Made by a program: the position numbers and the translations under genes
Assembly (NCBI RefSeq): GCF_049856295.1
Contig: NZ_JBNDMZ010000002.1
Location: forward strand, 186,001 to 250,000
Direction of reading: 5' to 3'
Source of the DNA: JB111 sp049856295
Lineage (GTDB): Bacteria > Actinomycetota > Actinomycetes > Actinomycetales > Actinomycetaceae
Length of the DNA stretch: 64,000 bases
Notes under the pieces: generated by a model
The model's database searches: none
The model's input: only the letters and a program-made list of their open reading frames with translations
What the model was told of the DNA's origin: nothing
In this document: in pieces, positions 38,594 to 46,556 of the stretch
How positions within the stretch are numbered: position 1 is the stretch's first letter
Layout: each line of letters begins with the position of its first letter

Positions 38594-40876
38594 GTGCACG
38601 GAAGCACGACGACGATCGACGGCGCGGTGCCGGACTCTGCATCCTCCGTGCTCGAGCGTGTCCTGTCGGCGCAGATCGAGGCCTGGCTCGCCGAACGTGC
38701 CGCCGTGGCAGCGGGAGACCGCTCGGCGGATTGCGCTGCGCACCGAGGCCCGGCCGGTGGAGATCCCACTCACGGATACCCGGCAGTGGGGGAGCCTCTG
38801 TCGGCGTCCCCCGAGGACGAGCTCGGACCCGGCTCAAGAGCGGGCGTCGAGCGGACCGGTGGGCCCGGTCGCGTGGCACGACTCGACGAGCCTCCGACCT
38901 ACGTGGCAGTGCCCGGCTCGGTCCCTTCCGACGACGAACGGCAGATGCACGAGGCGCCGGTCGCGGCCGATGCGCCGGACGGCGCAGCAGGGGGCGGGCC
39001 ACGGGCGGTCCTCGAGGAGCTGGCCGCTCTGGTCGACGAGTTGGCGGGCGCCCGATGGCAGGACCTGAATCAGGCCGAGGCGATGTCGGCACTTGATCTG
39101 GTCGAACAGGTCGAGCGTGGAGTTGTCGCTGCCCGGGCGGCGGTGACCGCCAAGGTGGAGTCCGACGGGATGTGGGCGCTGGACGGGCAGCGCACGTTCA
39201 AGGTGTGGCTGCGGGACCGGACGGGGACGAACGCCGCGGAGTCCGGCCGGCGGGTGCGGCAGGCCCGGGTGCTCCGGGACCACCTTCCGCGTGCGCGGGC
39301 GTCGCTCGCGGCCGGGCGCATCAGTGCGGAGCACGCCGCGATCCTCGTCCGGGAGACCCAGTCGACCTCGACGCTGCGCCACCAGCTCACCTACGGCGAG
39401 CCGGGGGAGGAGTACCTCGTCGAGCAGGCTGAGCTCATGCATGCCCAGGACTTTGCGAAGCTCGTCGCCGCCTGGAAGGTGCGCGCCGATCCCGAAGGAG
39501 CGGGCAAGGCATGGCGGGACGCCGATGCGCGCGAGGAGCTGACGATCAGCCCCACCACTGACGGCTACCACGTGGCGGGGTGGTTGGACGAGCTCTCCGG
39601 ACAGGTCGTGACGACCGCTCTCGCGGCGCACGCGGGCCGCAAGGGTGCGGACGACGACCGCACGTCCGCTCAGCGCCGCGCCGGTGCTCTTGTCGCACTC
39701 GCGCACCAGTCGCTCGATGCCGGGCTGCAGCAGGCGGGCGCGAAGGTGCGTCCGCACATCACCGTCACGGTGAGCCTGGAGACGATGCAGGCGCTGGCTG
39801 CGGCGACCGGCTCGGTGATCCCGCCGGAGGCGGCCACGGCGGGATGGGCCGCGAGGACCGGGCTCAACGGCAGCCGCGAGGTCGCTCGTCGGCTCCCGCC
39901 GAACCGGATCATCTCGGGCGTCGCCGCCGGCACGACCCTGACCGCGCCTGGTGGTCCCCGATGCGTCGACGATCGCCCGCTCGAACATGACAACCCGGAT
40001 GCGGGCCCGAGCGCCGGCATGTCGGCCGGGCTCGATCCGGCCGGCGACTCTCCACCAGGCACCGATCCCGCCGGCGACTCTCCACCGGGCACCGATCCGC
40101 CCGGCGACTCTCCACCGGGCACCGATCCGCCCGGCGACTCTCCACCAGGCACCGATCCGCCCGGCGGTTGGCCTCCCGGAGCCGATCCGGTCCCGGGCGG
40201 CCGGGAGGGCGATGACGGCGCGCCCGTGCTCGACGATCCTCACGGCAATCTGGTCGATGCGTTCGGACTCCCCCTCGACCGGGGGCCGGGTGCGTCGTCG
40301 GAGCTCGACCTGTCCGATCGCGCACGCGAGTGGATGCAGGCGTGGGAGCCTGGGGACGATCACGTCATATCGACGGCGATCGATCACGACGTCCTCCAAG
40401 GGACGGAGCCGGCGAGGCTGGCCGACGGCACGCCGATCCCGCCGTCGATGCTTGCCCGCCTCGCGTGCGGATCGTCGTTCATGCGCGTGATCTTCGGACC
40501 GGAGTCCACCGTCCTCGACGTCGGACGGGAACAACGGATTCACCCTGCCCACATGACGCGGGCCATCCACGCCAGGGACGGACACTGCCAGTACCCGGGC
40601 TGCGACGAGCCCCCCGCGTTCGGGGAGGTCCACCACTCCCAGCAGTGGATGCGGGACAACGGACCGACCGACGTCGAGCATGGTGTCCTGCTGTGCTGGC
40701 ACCACCACGACCTCGTGCACACCCGCGAGATCACGATCGTCCGCACCCGTGGTCAGTGGCGCTTCCACGACCGGTTCGGACAGGAGATCACGGCCTCGGG
40801 CGTCCGGCCCGGTTTCGGATACGGCATCGATGAGGCCGAGGGCATCGAGGGCGTCGAAGGCGCAGACGGCGCCTGA
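38594..40876 (+). CDS. DUF222 domain HNH endonuclease (13E12-repeat family)
   Basis: About 760 residues. A DUF222 domain spans roughly 140-420 (ALDLVEQVERGVVAARAAVT, GRRVRQARVLRDHLPRARAS). A Pro/Gly/Asp linker of 10-residue repeats (GDSPPGTDPP) lies near 483-530. The C-terminal HNH nuclease motif is CQYPGCDEPP, VHHSQQWMRDNG and LLCWHHHDLVHT (near 660-710), with zinc cysteines. Such proteins resemble the mycobacterial 13E12 family. The promoter has a perfect LexA box, implying SOS induction. Start GTG at 38594 is preferred; GTG at 38585 is possible. Confidence 0.85.
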   Translation: MHGSTTTIDGAVPDSASSVLERVLSAQIEAWLAERAAVAAGDRSADCAAHRGPAGGDPTHGYPAVGEPLSASPEDELGPGSRAGVERTGGPGRVARLDEPPTYVAVPGSVPSDDERQMHEAPVAADAPDGAAGGGPRAVLEELAALVDELAGARWQDLNQAEAMSALDLVEQVERGVVAARAAVTAKVESDGMWALDGQRTFKVWLRDRTGTNAAESGRRVRQARVLRDHLPRARASLAAGRISAEHAAILVRETQSTSTLRHQLTYGEPGEEYLVEQAELMHAQDFAKLVAAWKVRADPEGAGKAWRDADAREELTISPTTDGYHVAGWLDELSGQVVTTALAAHAGRKGADDDRTSAQRRAGALVALAHQSLDAGLQQAGAKVRPHITVTVSLETMQALAAATGSVIPPEAATAGWAARTGLNGSREVARRLPPNRIISGVAAGTTLTAPGGPRCVDDRPLEHDNPDAGPSAGMSAGLDPAGDSPPGTDPAGDSPPGTDPPGDSPPGTDPPGDSPPGTDPPGGWPPGADPVPGGREGDDGAPVLDDPHGNLVDAFGLPLDRGPGASSELDLSDRAREWMQAWEPGDDHVISTAIDHDVLQGTEPARLADGTPIPPSMLARLACGSSFMRVIFGPESTVLDVGREQRIHPAHMTRAIHARDGHCQYPGCDEPPAFGEVHHSQQWMRDNGPTDVEHGVLLCWHHHDLVHTREITIVRTRGQWRFHDRFGQEITASGVRPGFGYGIDEAEGIEGVEGADGA
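40041..40190 (+). repeat. 30-bp minisatellite inside the HNH gene
   Basis: Four nearly identical 30-bp units begin at 40041, 40071, 40101 and 40131, followed by a degenerate fifth. Each contains CCGGCGACTCTCCACC and encodes ten residues. Being a multiple of three, copy number can change without breaking the frame. Confidence 0.9.
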
Positions 40877-40985
40877 CTGCACCTGCCGGCGCGGCGTCGT
40901 CACGGCCGGTGGTGCGACGCATGGTGAGCGAAACAGGCGCCACACCCGGCGCAGCGCCGTCACCATCGGCTGCGTGACCGCGGAG

Positions 40986-41107
40986 CTACCGACGCACGTG
41001 ACGCACGAGCGTCCAGGCTCCCGGCAGCACGAGCGCGGCGGCCACTGGCCTACCGACGTACGCGACGCACGAGCGTCCAGGCTCCCGGCAGCACGAGCGC
41101 GGCGGCC
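40986..41107. repeat. Direct 58-bp repeat duplicating the 3' end of bioY
   Basis: Bases 40986-41043 and 41050-41107 are identical except at two positions. The second copy is the end of bioY including its stop; the first, just downstream of the gene, would encode ALVLPGAWTLVRHVRR and a stop on the minus strand. It records a small tandem duplication. Confidence 0.9.
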
Positions 41108-41634
41108 GCGGCCTTGATGACGTCGCCGACGAGGAAGGGCACGACACCGAGGCTGAGTCCGGTGGCGAGGTCGACGTCGAGGAAGGTCATGAGCCACGGC
41201 ACGCCGACGGCGTAGATGGTCACCGTCGAGGCGACGGCGAGGCCCGCTGTCCCGACGACCGAGCGGTCGGCCCGGCGCCGTGCGAGCGCGCCGACGAGCA
41301 CCGCGGCCACGAGGTAGCCGAGCACGTAGCCGTACGACGCGGACGCCCAGCCCGACCCGAACTCGGCGAACATTGGAGCGCCCAGCGTCCCCGCGACCAC
41401 GTACAGGACGATGCTCGCCGCAGCCCGCATCGGGCCCAGGGCGGCACCCGTGACCAGGACCGCGAACGTGGCGAGGGAGACCGGCACGGGCGTGAACGGG
41501 AGCGGTACGGCGATCCAGCCGGCCACCGTGACGAACGCGGTACCGGCGAGCACCAGTGCGACGTCCCGGACACGCGCACCCGGGAGCAGGTCGGCCAGCA
41601 CGGGTGAGCGGCGTTCGAACGGTACGGCGGTCAT
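41050..41634 (-). CDS. bioY: Biotin transporter BioY
   Basis: A 194-residue S-component of an ECF-type vitamin transporter with about six membrane segments. Family motifs are VAGWIAVPLPFTPVPVSLAT, VLVTGAALGPMRAAASIVLY and GSGWASASYGYVLGYLVAA. AAGGAG precedes the ATG by five bases. No bioM/bioN is adjacent, so it works alone or with shared ECF ATPases elsewhere. Its last 19 codons are duplicated downstream. Confidence 0.93.
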   Translation of the reverse strand: MTAVPFERRSPVLADLLPGARVRDVALVLAGTAFVTVAGWIAVPLPFTPVPVSLATFAVLVTGAALGPMRAAASIVLYVVAGTLGAPMFAEFGSGWASASYGYVLGYLVAAVLVGALARRRADRSVVGTAGLAVASTVTIYAVGVPWLMTFLDVDLATGLSLGVVPFLVGDVIKAAAAALVLPGAWTLVRRVRR

Positions 41635-41758
41635 CGCTTCTCCTTCATCGACCGGGCGGAGCGCCCGGTGGGCCCCGGCAGCATCGCAGGTCGGGGCGGA
41701 TGACCGCACCCGTCGTCCCAGGTGCGGACGTGAGAGGACCGTCTGCGCGGATGACCGC

Positions 41759-41811
41759 TGTGACTTTCGCCGTTAAATGGCGGGGTTTCGTCGACGCTCG
41801 GTGGCGGCCAG
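41759..41811 (+). repeat. tni-type transposon end, copy A
   Basis: Begins TGTGACTTTCGCCGTTAAAT and shares GCCGTT, ATGGCGGGGTT and TGGCGGCCAG with copies B (47501-47553) and C (54638-54587, inverted). Unlike B and C it is not followed by tniB coding sequence. It likely marks the left edge of a decayed element containing the DUF2188 gene and the broken resolvase. Confidence 0.75.
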
Positions 41812-41913
41812 CGATGGCTTCGGTTCCGCAAGCCGATCCCCAGCAAATCCGCCGTAAACTGAGATGATGACGGCCTGTGGCTCCCTCACCGAGGGACCGA
41901 AAGGGGAACTGCG

Positions 41914-42141
41914 ATGGCCGACAAGAAGAACATTCACACGGTGCCGACCGACGATGGGTGGGCAAACCGTCGTGAGGGTGCAAAGCGCGCCTCAAGCACG
42001 CACGACACGAAGGCTGAGGCGCAGGCAGCGGGCCGCGCGACGGCGAAGAAGGATCACGTCGAGCACCTGGTTCACAAGAAGGACGGCACGATCGGAGAGC
42101 GCAACTCGTACGGCAACGACCCCCACCCCCCGAAGGGCTGA
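41914..42141 (+). CDS. DUF2188 family small protein
   Basis: A 75-residue basic protein: KKNIHTVPTDDGWANRREGA and KRASSTHDTKAEAQAAGRAT are the DUF2188 pattern, a family of small proteins common on plasmids and mobile DNA, function unknown. TAAACT (41855-41860) is a plausible -10, and a short TCCCTC/GAGGGA hairpin sits in the leader. AAGGGGA precedes the ATG. Located just inside transposon end A. Confidence 0.8.
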   Translation: MADKKNIHTVPTDDGWANRREGAKRASSTHDTKAEAQAAGRATAKKDHVEHLVHKKDGTIGERNSYGNDPHPPKG

Positions 42142-42285
42142 GCCACGCGGGCATCGCCGCAAGGCCTTCACCGGGACGAATTGCGGTGACAGCCGGCCTC
42201 AGTCCCCGCTTGGCCGGCGTCATCCCGTAAGACCCGCCCAAGAAAACGCCCGGTGAAGGGACGCTAACCGGTGACACTGGAGGGG
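42142..42285. other. Candidate recombination (res) region upstream of a resolvase
   Basis: This gap carries CTTCACCGGG (42166-42175) and its exact inverse CCCGGTGAAG (42249-42258), 73 bases apart. Resolvases act on such paired sub-sites directly upstream of their own gene; assignment is by position only. Confidence 0.35.
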
Positions 42286-42889
42286 TGAGTGAACTCTCAA
42301 GATCGGCTACGCCCGCGTCTCCACCAACGAACAGGGCCTCACGGCCCAGCGCACCGGCCTGGGAGCCCTCGGCGTGCCGGCCGATCGTATCTACGTCGAC
42401 CATGGCCTGACCGGCACCACGCGAGCAAGGCCGGGTCTGCGTGAGGCCCTGGCTGCATGCCGGTCTGGCGACACCCTCGTGGTGACCAAGCTCGACCGGC
42501 TTGCCCGCTCCGTCCCTGACGCTCGTGACATCGTCGCCGAACTGACCGCCCGCGGTGTCCGCCTACAGCTCGGCGCCTCTGTGCACGACCCGACCGATCC
42601 CGTCGGTCGGCTGCTGTTCAACGTCTTGGCAATGGTGGCCGAGTTCGAGGCCGACTTGATCCGTGCCCGCACCCGCGAGGGCATGGCGGTGGCGAAGGCC
42701 AAGGGCCGGCTGCGAGGCAAGAAGCCCAAGCTCACAGCCCGTCAGGAAGCACACTTGGTCTCCTTGGCGCGTGCCGGCGAGTACACCACAAGCGAACTGG
42801 CCGAACTGTTTAACGTCGGCCGCTCCACCGTCTACCGGGCTATTCAGCGTGCCGGCGGTCTTCACCCCACTGCCGTCACCGAGGGCTGA
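42286..42889 (+). pseudogene. Serine resolvase/invertase with frameshift at the start
   Basis: From 42299 the frame reads KIGYARVSTNEQGLTAQRTG and continues through KLDRLARSVPDARDIV and EFEADLIRARTREGMAVAKA to a C-terminal HTH (YTTSELAELFNVGRSTVYRA), a complete TniR/Pin-like recombinase of about 196 residues. The expected start GTG at 42286 (VSELS...) is one base out of frame, and in-frame TGA at 42290 blocks any earlier start. The first usable in-frame start (GTG 42374) would lose the catalytic Ser of YARVST. Either inactive or a sequencing error. Confidence 0.75.
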
Positions 42890-43067
42890 ACCCACCGCCC
42901 GGGACCCCACCGTCTCCGGGGGGCCGCTCAAGATGTGGCAGTCGTTTCCGGCCCCGCCGGCGTCTGCCGTGCACGCTGCTCCGCCAGCGTCCGTCGGAGG
43001 CGGGTCGTCCGGATGCCGAGGACGATCAGGTCATCGCGAATGCGTTGGAAGGTCGCCCCGCTGCGGG

Positions 43068-43403
43068 TCAGTGCGGTGAGGGTGGTCCACCGCGGCCACC
43101 GCTGGAGCGCCCCGGGATCAGATCGGAGACCACGCCTTGCCCCTCGCGCCACCGACGCAGCTAGACCTAGACCTGACGGCGCGAGATGCCCAGTTGCTCG
43201 GCAGCCGCCTCCACCGTCTCCTCACCGGCCGTCCCGGCCTCGGTTAACCGCCCGATCACCTCCGCCCGGCGCACCGCAACTGCCCACACCTCATCGGGGA
43301 CGGTCAACAGACCACGCTCAGGAAGCCGGACCTCATCGACCGCTTCGTCGTCGTGCACAGGACTATGGAATAACCAACTCACCGTGCACACCGGTACGGA
43401 CAC
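43068..43403 (-). pseudogene. TniA-like transposase N-terminal relic with amber stops
   Basis: The stretch LLTVPDEVWAVAVRRAEVIG and the HTH end AAEQLGISRRQV match the N-terminus of Mu/TniA-type transposases. Right after RRQV there are two in-frame TAG codons (43167-43169 and 43161-43163), after which the same frame resumes LRRWREGQGVVSDLIPGRSS, as expected of the next part of the protein, then ends. No catalytic domain is present. It is on the opposite strand to the resolvase relic. Confidence 0.7.
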
Positions 43404-43690
43404 GCCGGGCGATCAAACTCCTCTGCACACTACCCCGAACTCCTTGGGATGAGGTCTAGGCGCGATGGACATTCTTCCAGCGGCACTGCCCGGCACCACA
43501 GATCAGACTTCCCCCATCCGTGCAGAGGACCCCATTGACCGCAGTAACTGCTATCGGTACGGTGACATGACTACGTCATGAGATCGGCTTTCCGCAGCGT
43601 TGCGACCCGCCACTGTGGTCGGGTGCCGCATGGATGCGGTGAGCTTGGCCCGGTAGTCTTCATGACACGGCAGCGCCGAGGGGGACGAAC
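43404..43690. promoter_or_regulatory. Region upstream of the unknown cassette with a perfect dyad
   Basis: CATGACTACGTCATG (43566-43580) is a perfect 6-bp inverted repeat around TAC, 111 bases ahead of the first cassette gene. The rest has no gene I can support. GAGGGGG lies just before the cassette's first ATG. The dyad could be an operator. Confidence 0.45.
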
Positions 43691-44185
43691 ATGCCGAACG
43701 ATAGAGATCGCGGACTCACGAGAATTATCACGGAGTTGGACGGCAATCCCGCCGGGGATGTGTTTGCTCGGCCAGTTAGTGCGGGTCGAGCAAAGAAGCG
43801 TCGAGCATTTGGCCCTTTGCTGATCGTCCTTTTCGTGCTAGCAATGGCTGTCGCTCCGGTAGCACAGGCTGCGACTTACCAGTACTACGCCAACGCAATC
43901 GCGACGCCGCAGGATACCGTGCGAGTCTCGCCGGCTCGCCCCACTATTAGCGGTGGAACTGCCGAGACTGCCGTGTTTGACGTCGGCAGTCCAACGGTTA
44001 CGCATATCACTACCTATTACGATCATCCCGGATACTCCGTGGTTGCTAGGAGCTCCGGTGACGGATACCCGCACCGGATGACGCACGCGTCGGTTGCGTA
44101 TGCGCGACAGAATTGTTCCTGGACTTGGCCGTACGCCTCTGGGGATATTGGCAATCTGGCATTGACGTGCGCTACTAGGAACTAA
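43691..44185 (+). CDS. Unknown secreted two-cysteine protein (cassette gene 1)
   Basis: A 164-residue protein I do not recognise. Residues 1-40 are hydrophilic and basic near the end; 41-57 are hydrophobic; VAQA-ATYQY (about 60/61) is a good signal-peptidase site, so the mature part is about 104 residues starting ATYQYYANAIATP. It ends with Cys142 and Cys160, likely a disulfide. Cassette gene 3 is a paralogue (ATFQYAHSIDTP; RPTISGG vs RPSITGG; TTYYDHPGY vs ETYYPAPGF; CSW vs CRW). The long cytosolic N-tail before the signal is unusual. GC content is visibly lower than in flanking genes. Confidence 0.75.
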   Translation: MPNDRDRGLTRIITELDGNPAGDVFARPVSAGRAKKRRAFGPLLIVLFVLAMAVAPVAQAATYQYYANAIATPQDTVRVSPARPTISGGTAETAVFDVGSPTVTHITTYYDHPGYSVVARSSGDGYPHRMTHASVAYARQNCSWTWPYASGDIGNLALTCATRN

Positions 44186-44221
44186 GACTTGACCAAATGC
44201 ACTTCGAAGAAGGGGACCGTC

Positions 44222-44815
44222 GTGAGACACAAGAATGGACTGGCTGTCGCTGGTGTCGTCGGGCTGGCTGCGACCGTCATTGCCGTACCAGCGTCTGGAG
44301 CGGACGACTCGGTACGCGTGATCGATGATGTTGCGGAAGCGTTGTCGCTGCCTCAGTCGGCAAGTGATGCTCCTCCGGAACCGGTTCGGTTGGATGAACT
44401 GGGCGACATCATTCCTGACTCGGTTCGGTTGGTGGAAAGTGATGAAATCGGGTCCTACTGGATTGGGCAGACTTCTAGCGATGACATCTGCCTTTTTGTG
44501 CATATTCCGGGTGGGGTTGAAGTCGCGGCATCAGCATGTGCATCCCTGCCGCAATTTTATCAGAGTGGCCTCGGTTTGACGGCTTCAGAGGGGGATGACG
44601 ACCCGTATAGAGCGGTAGAGGCGTACCTCGTACCGGACAACGTAGATGTGCAGGAATTTAGCATCGGCGAGGAACCTCTGGGCCCAGCGGCGGAGAGTAG
44701 AATTGCAAATCTCATAATTGTTCCACCGGAGCACAGGGGGACGCTTGAGTCGACCGACCTGCCGTTGGATAGTGGTGAGTTGTTCTCATTCACACCGATC
44801 CCACGTGAAGGGTGA
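44222..44815 (+). CDS. Unknown exported acidic protein (cassette gene 2)
   Basis: A 197-residue protein of no recognised family. It starts at GTG (VRHKNG) with GAAGGGGA upstream; a TTG 33 bases earlier is less likely. Residues 7-25 form a signal peptide (LAVAGVVGLAATVIAVPASG). The mature part is acidic, with two cysteines near the middle (DDICLFVHIPGGVEVAASAC) and no membrane segment. It lies 36 bases after gene 1 and 5 bases before gene 3, so the row is likely co-transcribed. A role as partner or protector of the two paralogous proteins is only a guess. Confidence 0.7.
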   Translation: MRHKNGLAVAGVVGLAATVIAVPASGADDSVRVIDDVAEALSLPQSASDAPPEPVRLDELGDIIPDSVRLVESDEIGSYWIGQTSSDDICLFVHIPGGVEVAASACASLPQFYQSGLGLTASEGDDDPYRAVEAYLVPDNVDVQEFSIGEEPLGPAAESRIANLIIVPPEHRGTLESTDLPLDSGELFSFTPIPREG

Positions 44816-44820
44816 GCTAG

Positions 44821-45228
44821 GTGCGGGCTAATATGCAGGGACGTTCCTCAGCAGGAAGGGTTTCCGTAGCGGTTTTTGGAATATTCTCGTTCATACTAGG
44901 AACCTTCGCCGTAGGCATGCCGGTGGCAAATGCTGCGACTTTCCAATATGCGCATTCGATTGACACTCCGGCTGGTCTGAATCGCGATTCTGGGCAGCGA
45001 CCGAGCATCACGGGCGGCATAGCCGAACTGGGCATCGGGGTCGGCAATATCCGTATCGAAACGTACTACCCGGCCCCAGGATTTACGTCAGTGGCCTCGG
45101 CGACCAGTGCCGGTGCGGTGCCCGCTAGGGTAAGCCACGACCGCGCTTATGATGCCCGTAGTCGTTGCCGCTGGACCATTGACAACACTGGCGGTTCGGC
45201 GGAGATATCGTGCTGGGTAGTCTATTAG
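44821..45228 (+). CDS. Unknown secreted two-cysteine protein (cassette gene 3)
   Basis: A 135-residue paralogue of gene 1. The signal peptide (about 14-38) ends VANA-ATFQY, giving a mature protein of about 97 residues with Cys116 and Cys131 near the C-terminus. Conserved with gene 1: AT[YF]QY at the mature N-terminus, RPxIxGGxAE, [IE]TYYxxPG[YF] and an Ala-Arg-rich stretch before the first Cys. The start may be GTG at 44821 or ATG at 44833. Two mature proteins of the same fold encoded around a third gene suggest a secreted pair. No database family comes to mind. Confidence 0.75.
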   Translation: MRANMQGRSSAGRVSVAVFGIFSFILGTFAVGMPVANAATFQYAHSIDTPAGLNRDSGQRPSITGGIAELGIGVGNIRIETYYPAPGFTSVASATSAGAVPARVSHDRAYDARSRCRWTIDNTGGSAEISCWVVY

Positions 45229-45253
45229 TTCGGCGAAGAAGGCAGAGGTTGTT

Positions 45254-45790
45254 GTGACGGTACGTTACCGAGCTTTCTTGAAAACTGTTTTCAGCGCTGC
45301 TGCAGGAGGCGCAGTGGCTATCATCCTGGTGCTCGCTACTGGATTTTTCGAGATTCAGATCATGGGACTGTCCCAAGGGGGGGTATACGGGCTGGACAAT
45401 ACTCTCGTTGGCGTGAAGTCTCCCGAAACCCCGGTCCTGCAGATAAGCGCACTGGCGTCGATCAACGTGCTTGCGCTGGTCTCCGTGGTCGGCATCATCG
45501 CTCGTGGCTCGCAGGCCCTGCGCTGGTCGTTCGCTGTCGTGTTCTTGGTCGTCGTATCGACGCTGATCGTGTGGTCGTACCTCATCCCTAACGCGATCGA
45601 GCACGAGCTCAACCTGGGGGTGCAGCCCGGATGGTTGGGCTGGATCCAATGGGGTGGGTCAAGCCCGGCCGTGCACGTCACACTCCTGGCCGTCGTTGTT
45701 TTCTCCTGGCTGCTGTTTCGGATCCTTGCTGGGCAGGACAGCCTGGGCCGGGCGAAGAGCCAGGTGCCCGTTCATGATGGTGAGGGGTAG
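45254..45790 (+). CDS. Unknown four-helix membrane protein (cassette gene 4)
   Basis: A 178-residue integral membrane protein of no recognised family with four hydrophobic segments (about 10-32, 66-86, 90-112 and 140-160) and a short acidic tail. The extracellular or cytosolic loop between segments 1 and 2 is hydrophilic. GTG start with AGAGG upstream, 25 bases after gene 3. As the only membrane protein of the cassette it might be a receptor, an immunity-type protein or an export partner for the secreted pair; nothing in the sequence decides. Confidence 0.7.
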   Translation: MTVRYRAFLKTVFSAAAGGAVAIILVLATGFFEIQIMGLSQGGVYGLDNTLVGVKSPETPVLQISALASINVLALVSVVGIIARGSQALRWSFAVVFLVVVSTLIVWSYLIPNAIEHELNLGVQPGWLGWIQWGGSSPAVHVTLLAVVVFSWLLFRILAGQDSLGRAKSQVPVHDGEG

Positions 45791-45800
45791 CCGGGACGGC

Positions 45801-46136
45801 GTAGATCGACGAGTAGTGCTCGGCTCGCTCGCGGGACTACTCCCTTTGGCACCCGGTAAGCCGTCAGGCGGACTTCATCAGTCCGCGCCGTTGCCACCTG
45901 CCCCAACACTGACGTGCTCGGCCAGGGAGGCGAGCCGACACGATGCCCCGGCCCTGCTGGGCACCGAGGTCGTCTGGATCCTGCAAACCGTCAGCCTGCT
46001 CCCTCGGCCAACCGTGATCGACAATGTCATGCTCCCCGCCCTCGCGCAGGGCTCGCCGGCGCCAGCCATAGCAGGTGTGCACGAGAATGCCAGTCAACTA
46101 CCGGGAAGGATGCTGTCCATCAAACCCGGTACTTGA
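45801..46136 (+). pseudogene. ABC transporter ATPase fragment
   Basis: One frame reads VVLGSLAGLLPLAPG followed later by VVWILQTVSLLPRPTVIDNV, which resembles the region from just after Walker A to past the Q-loop (ILQ) of LolD/MacB-type ATPases. Walker A, the signature motif and Walker B are all missing, and there is no proper start. The frame ends shortly before the IS3 element. It follows the unknown cassette in the same direction and may be the remains of its exporter ATPase. Confidence 0.5.
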
Positions 46137-46262
46137 CACCTGCCACCACACTGTTGCGCTGGGGTGTACCCCAGCAAGACCAATCCCGTGTAGGGGACTG
46201 CTGCACGGACAGGTGACATCTGATCTGTGGTGCCGAGGGGCACCGCTGGAAGGATGTGCACT

Positions 46263-46556
46263 GTGCCCAAGCCCTACCCGTCCGAGTTCCGCGACGACGT
46301 CGTGCGCGTCGCGAGGAACCGTGAGCCAGGTCAGCATCTGAAGCAGATCGCGGCCGACTTCGGGATCAGCGAGTCGTGCCTGACGAACTGGTTGAAGACC
46401 GCGGACGTCGAGGACGGTGTCAAGCCCGGTGCGACCGCGGCAGACACCGCCGAACTGCGAGAGGCCAAGAAGCGGATCCGGCTGCTGGAGCAGGAGAACG
46501 AGGTCCTGCGCCGGGCAGCCGCCTACCTCTCGCAGGCCAACCTGCCGGGAAAATGA
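46263..46556 (+). CDS. IS3-family transposase OrfA
   Basis: A 97-residue DNA-binding subunit: an HTH (LKQIAADFGISESCLTNWLK) followed by a leucine-zipper region (ELREAKKRIRLLEQENEVLR). It starts at GTG. Its stop TGA lies inside GGAAAATGATG, where orfB begins, so the fusion transposase can arise by -1 frameshift on the A-run or orfB can be made by reinitiation. Confidence 0.9.
   Translation: MPKPYPSEFRDDVVRVARNREPGQHLKQIAADFGISESCLTNWLKTADVEDGVKPGATAADTAELREAKKRIRLLEQENEVLRRAAAYLSQANLPGK

Noticed and set aside
40041..40190. Possible CRISPR array
   Set aside because: Units are contiguous 30-bp repeats without unique spacers and encode a protein linker in frame.
43691..45228. Lactococcin-972-type bacteriocins
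   Set aside because: Size and signal peptide fit loosely, but I cannot see the family's characteristic sequence, and the two-cysteine end does not match; left as unknown.
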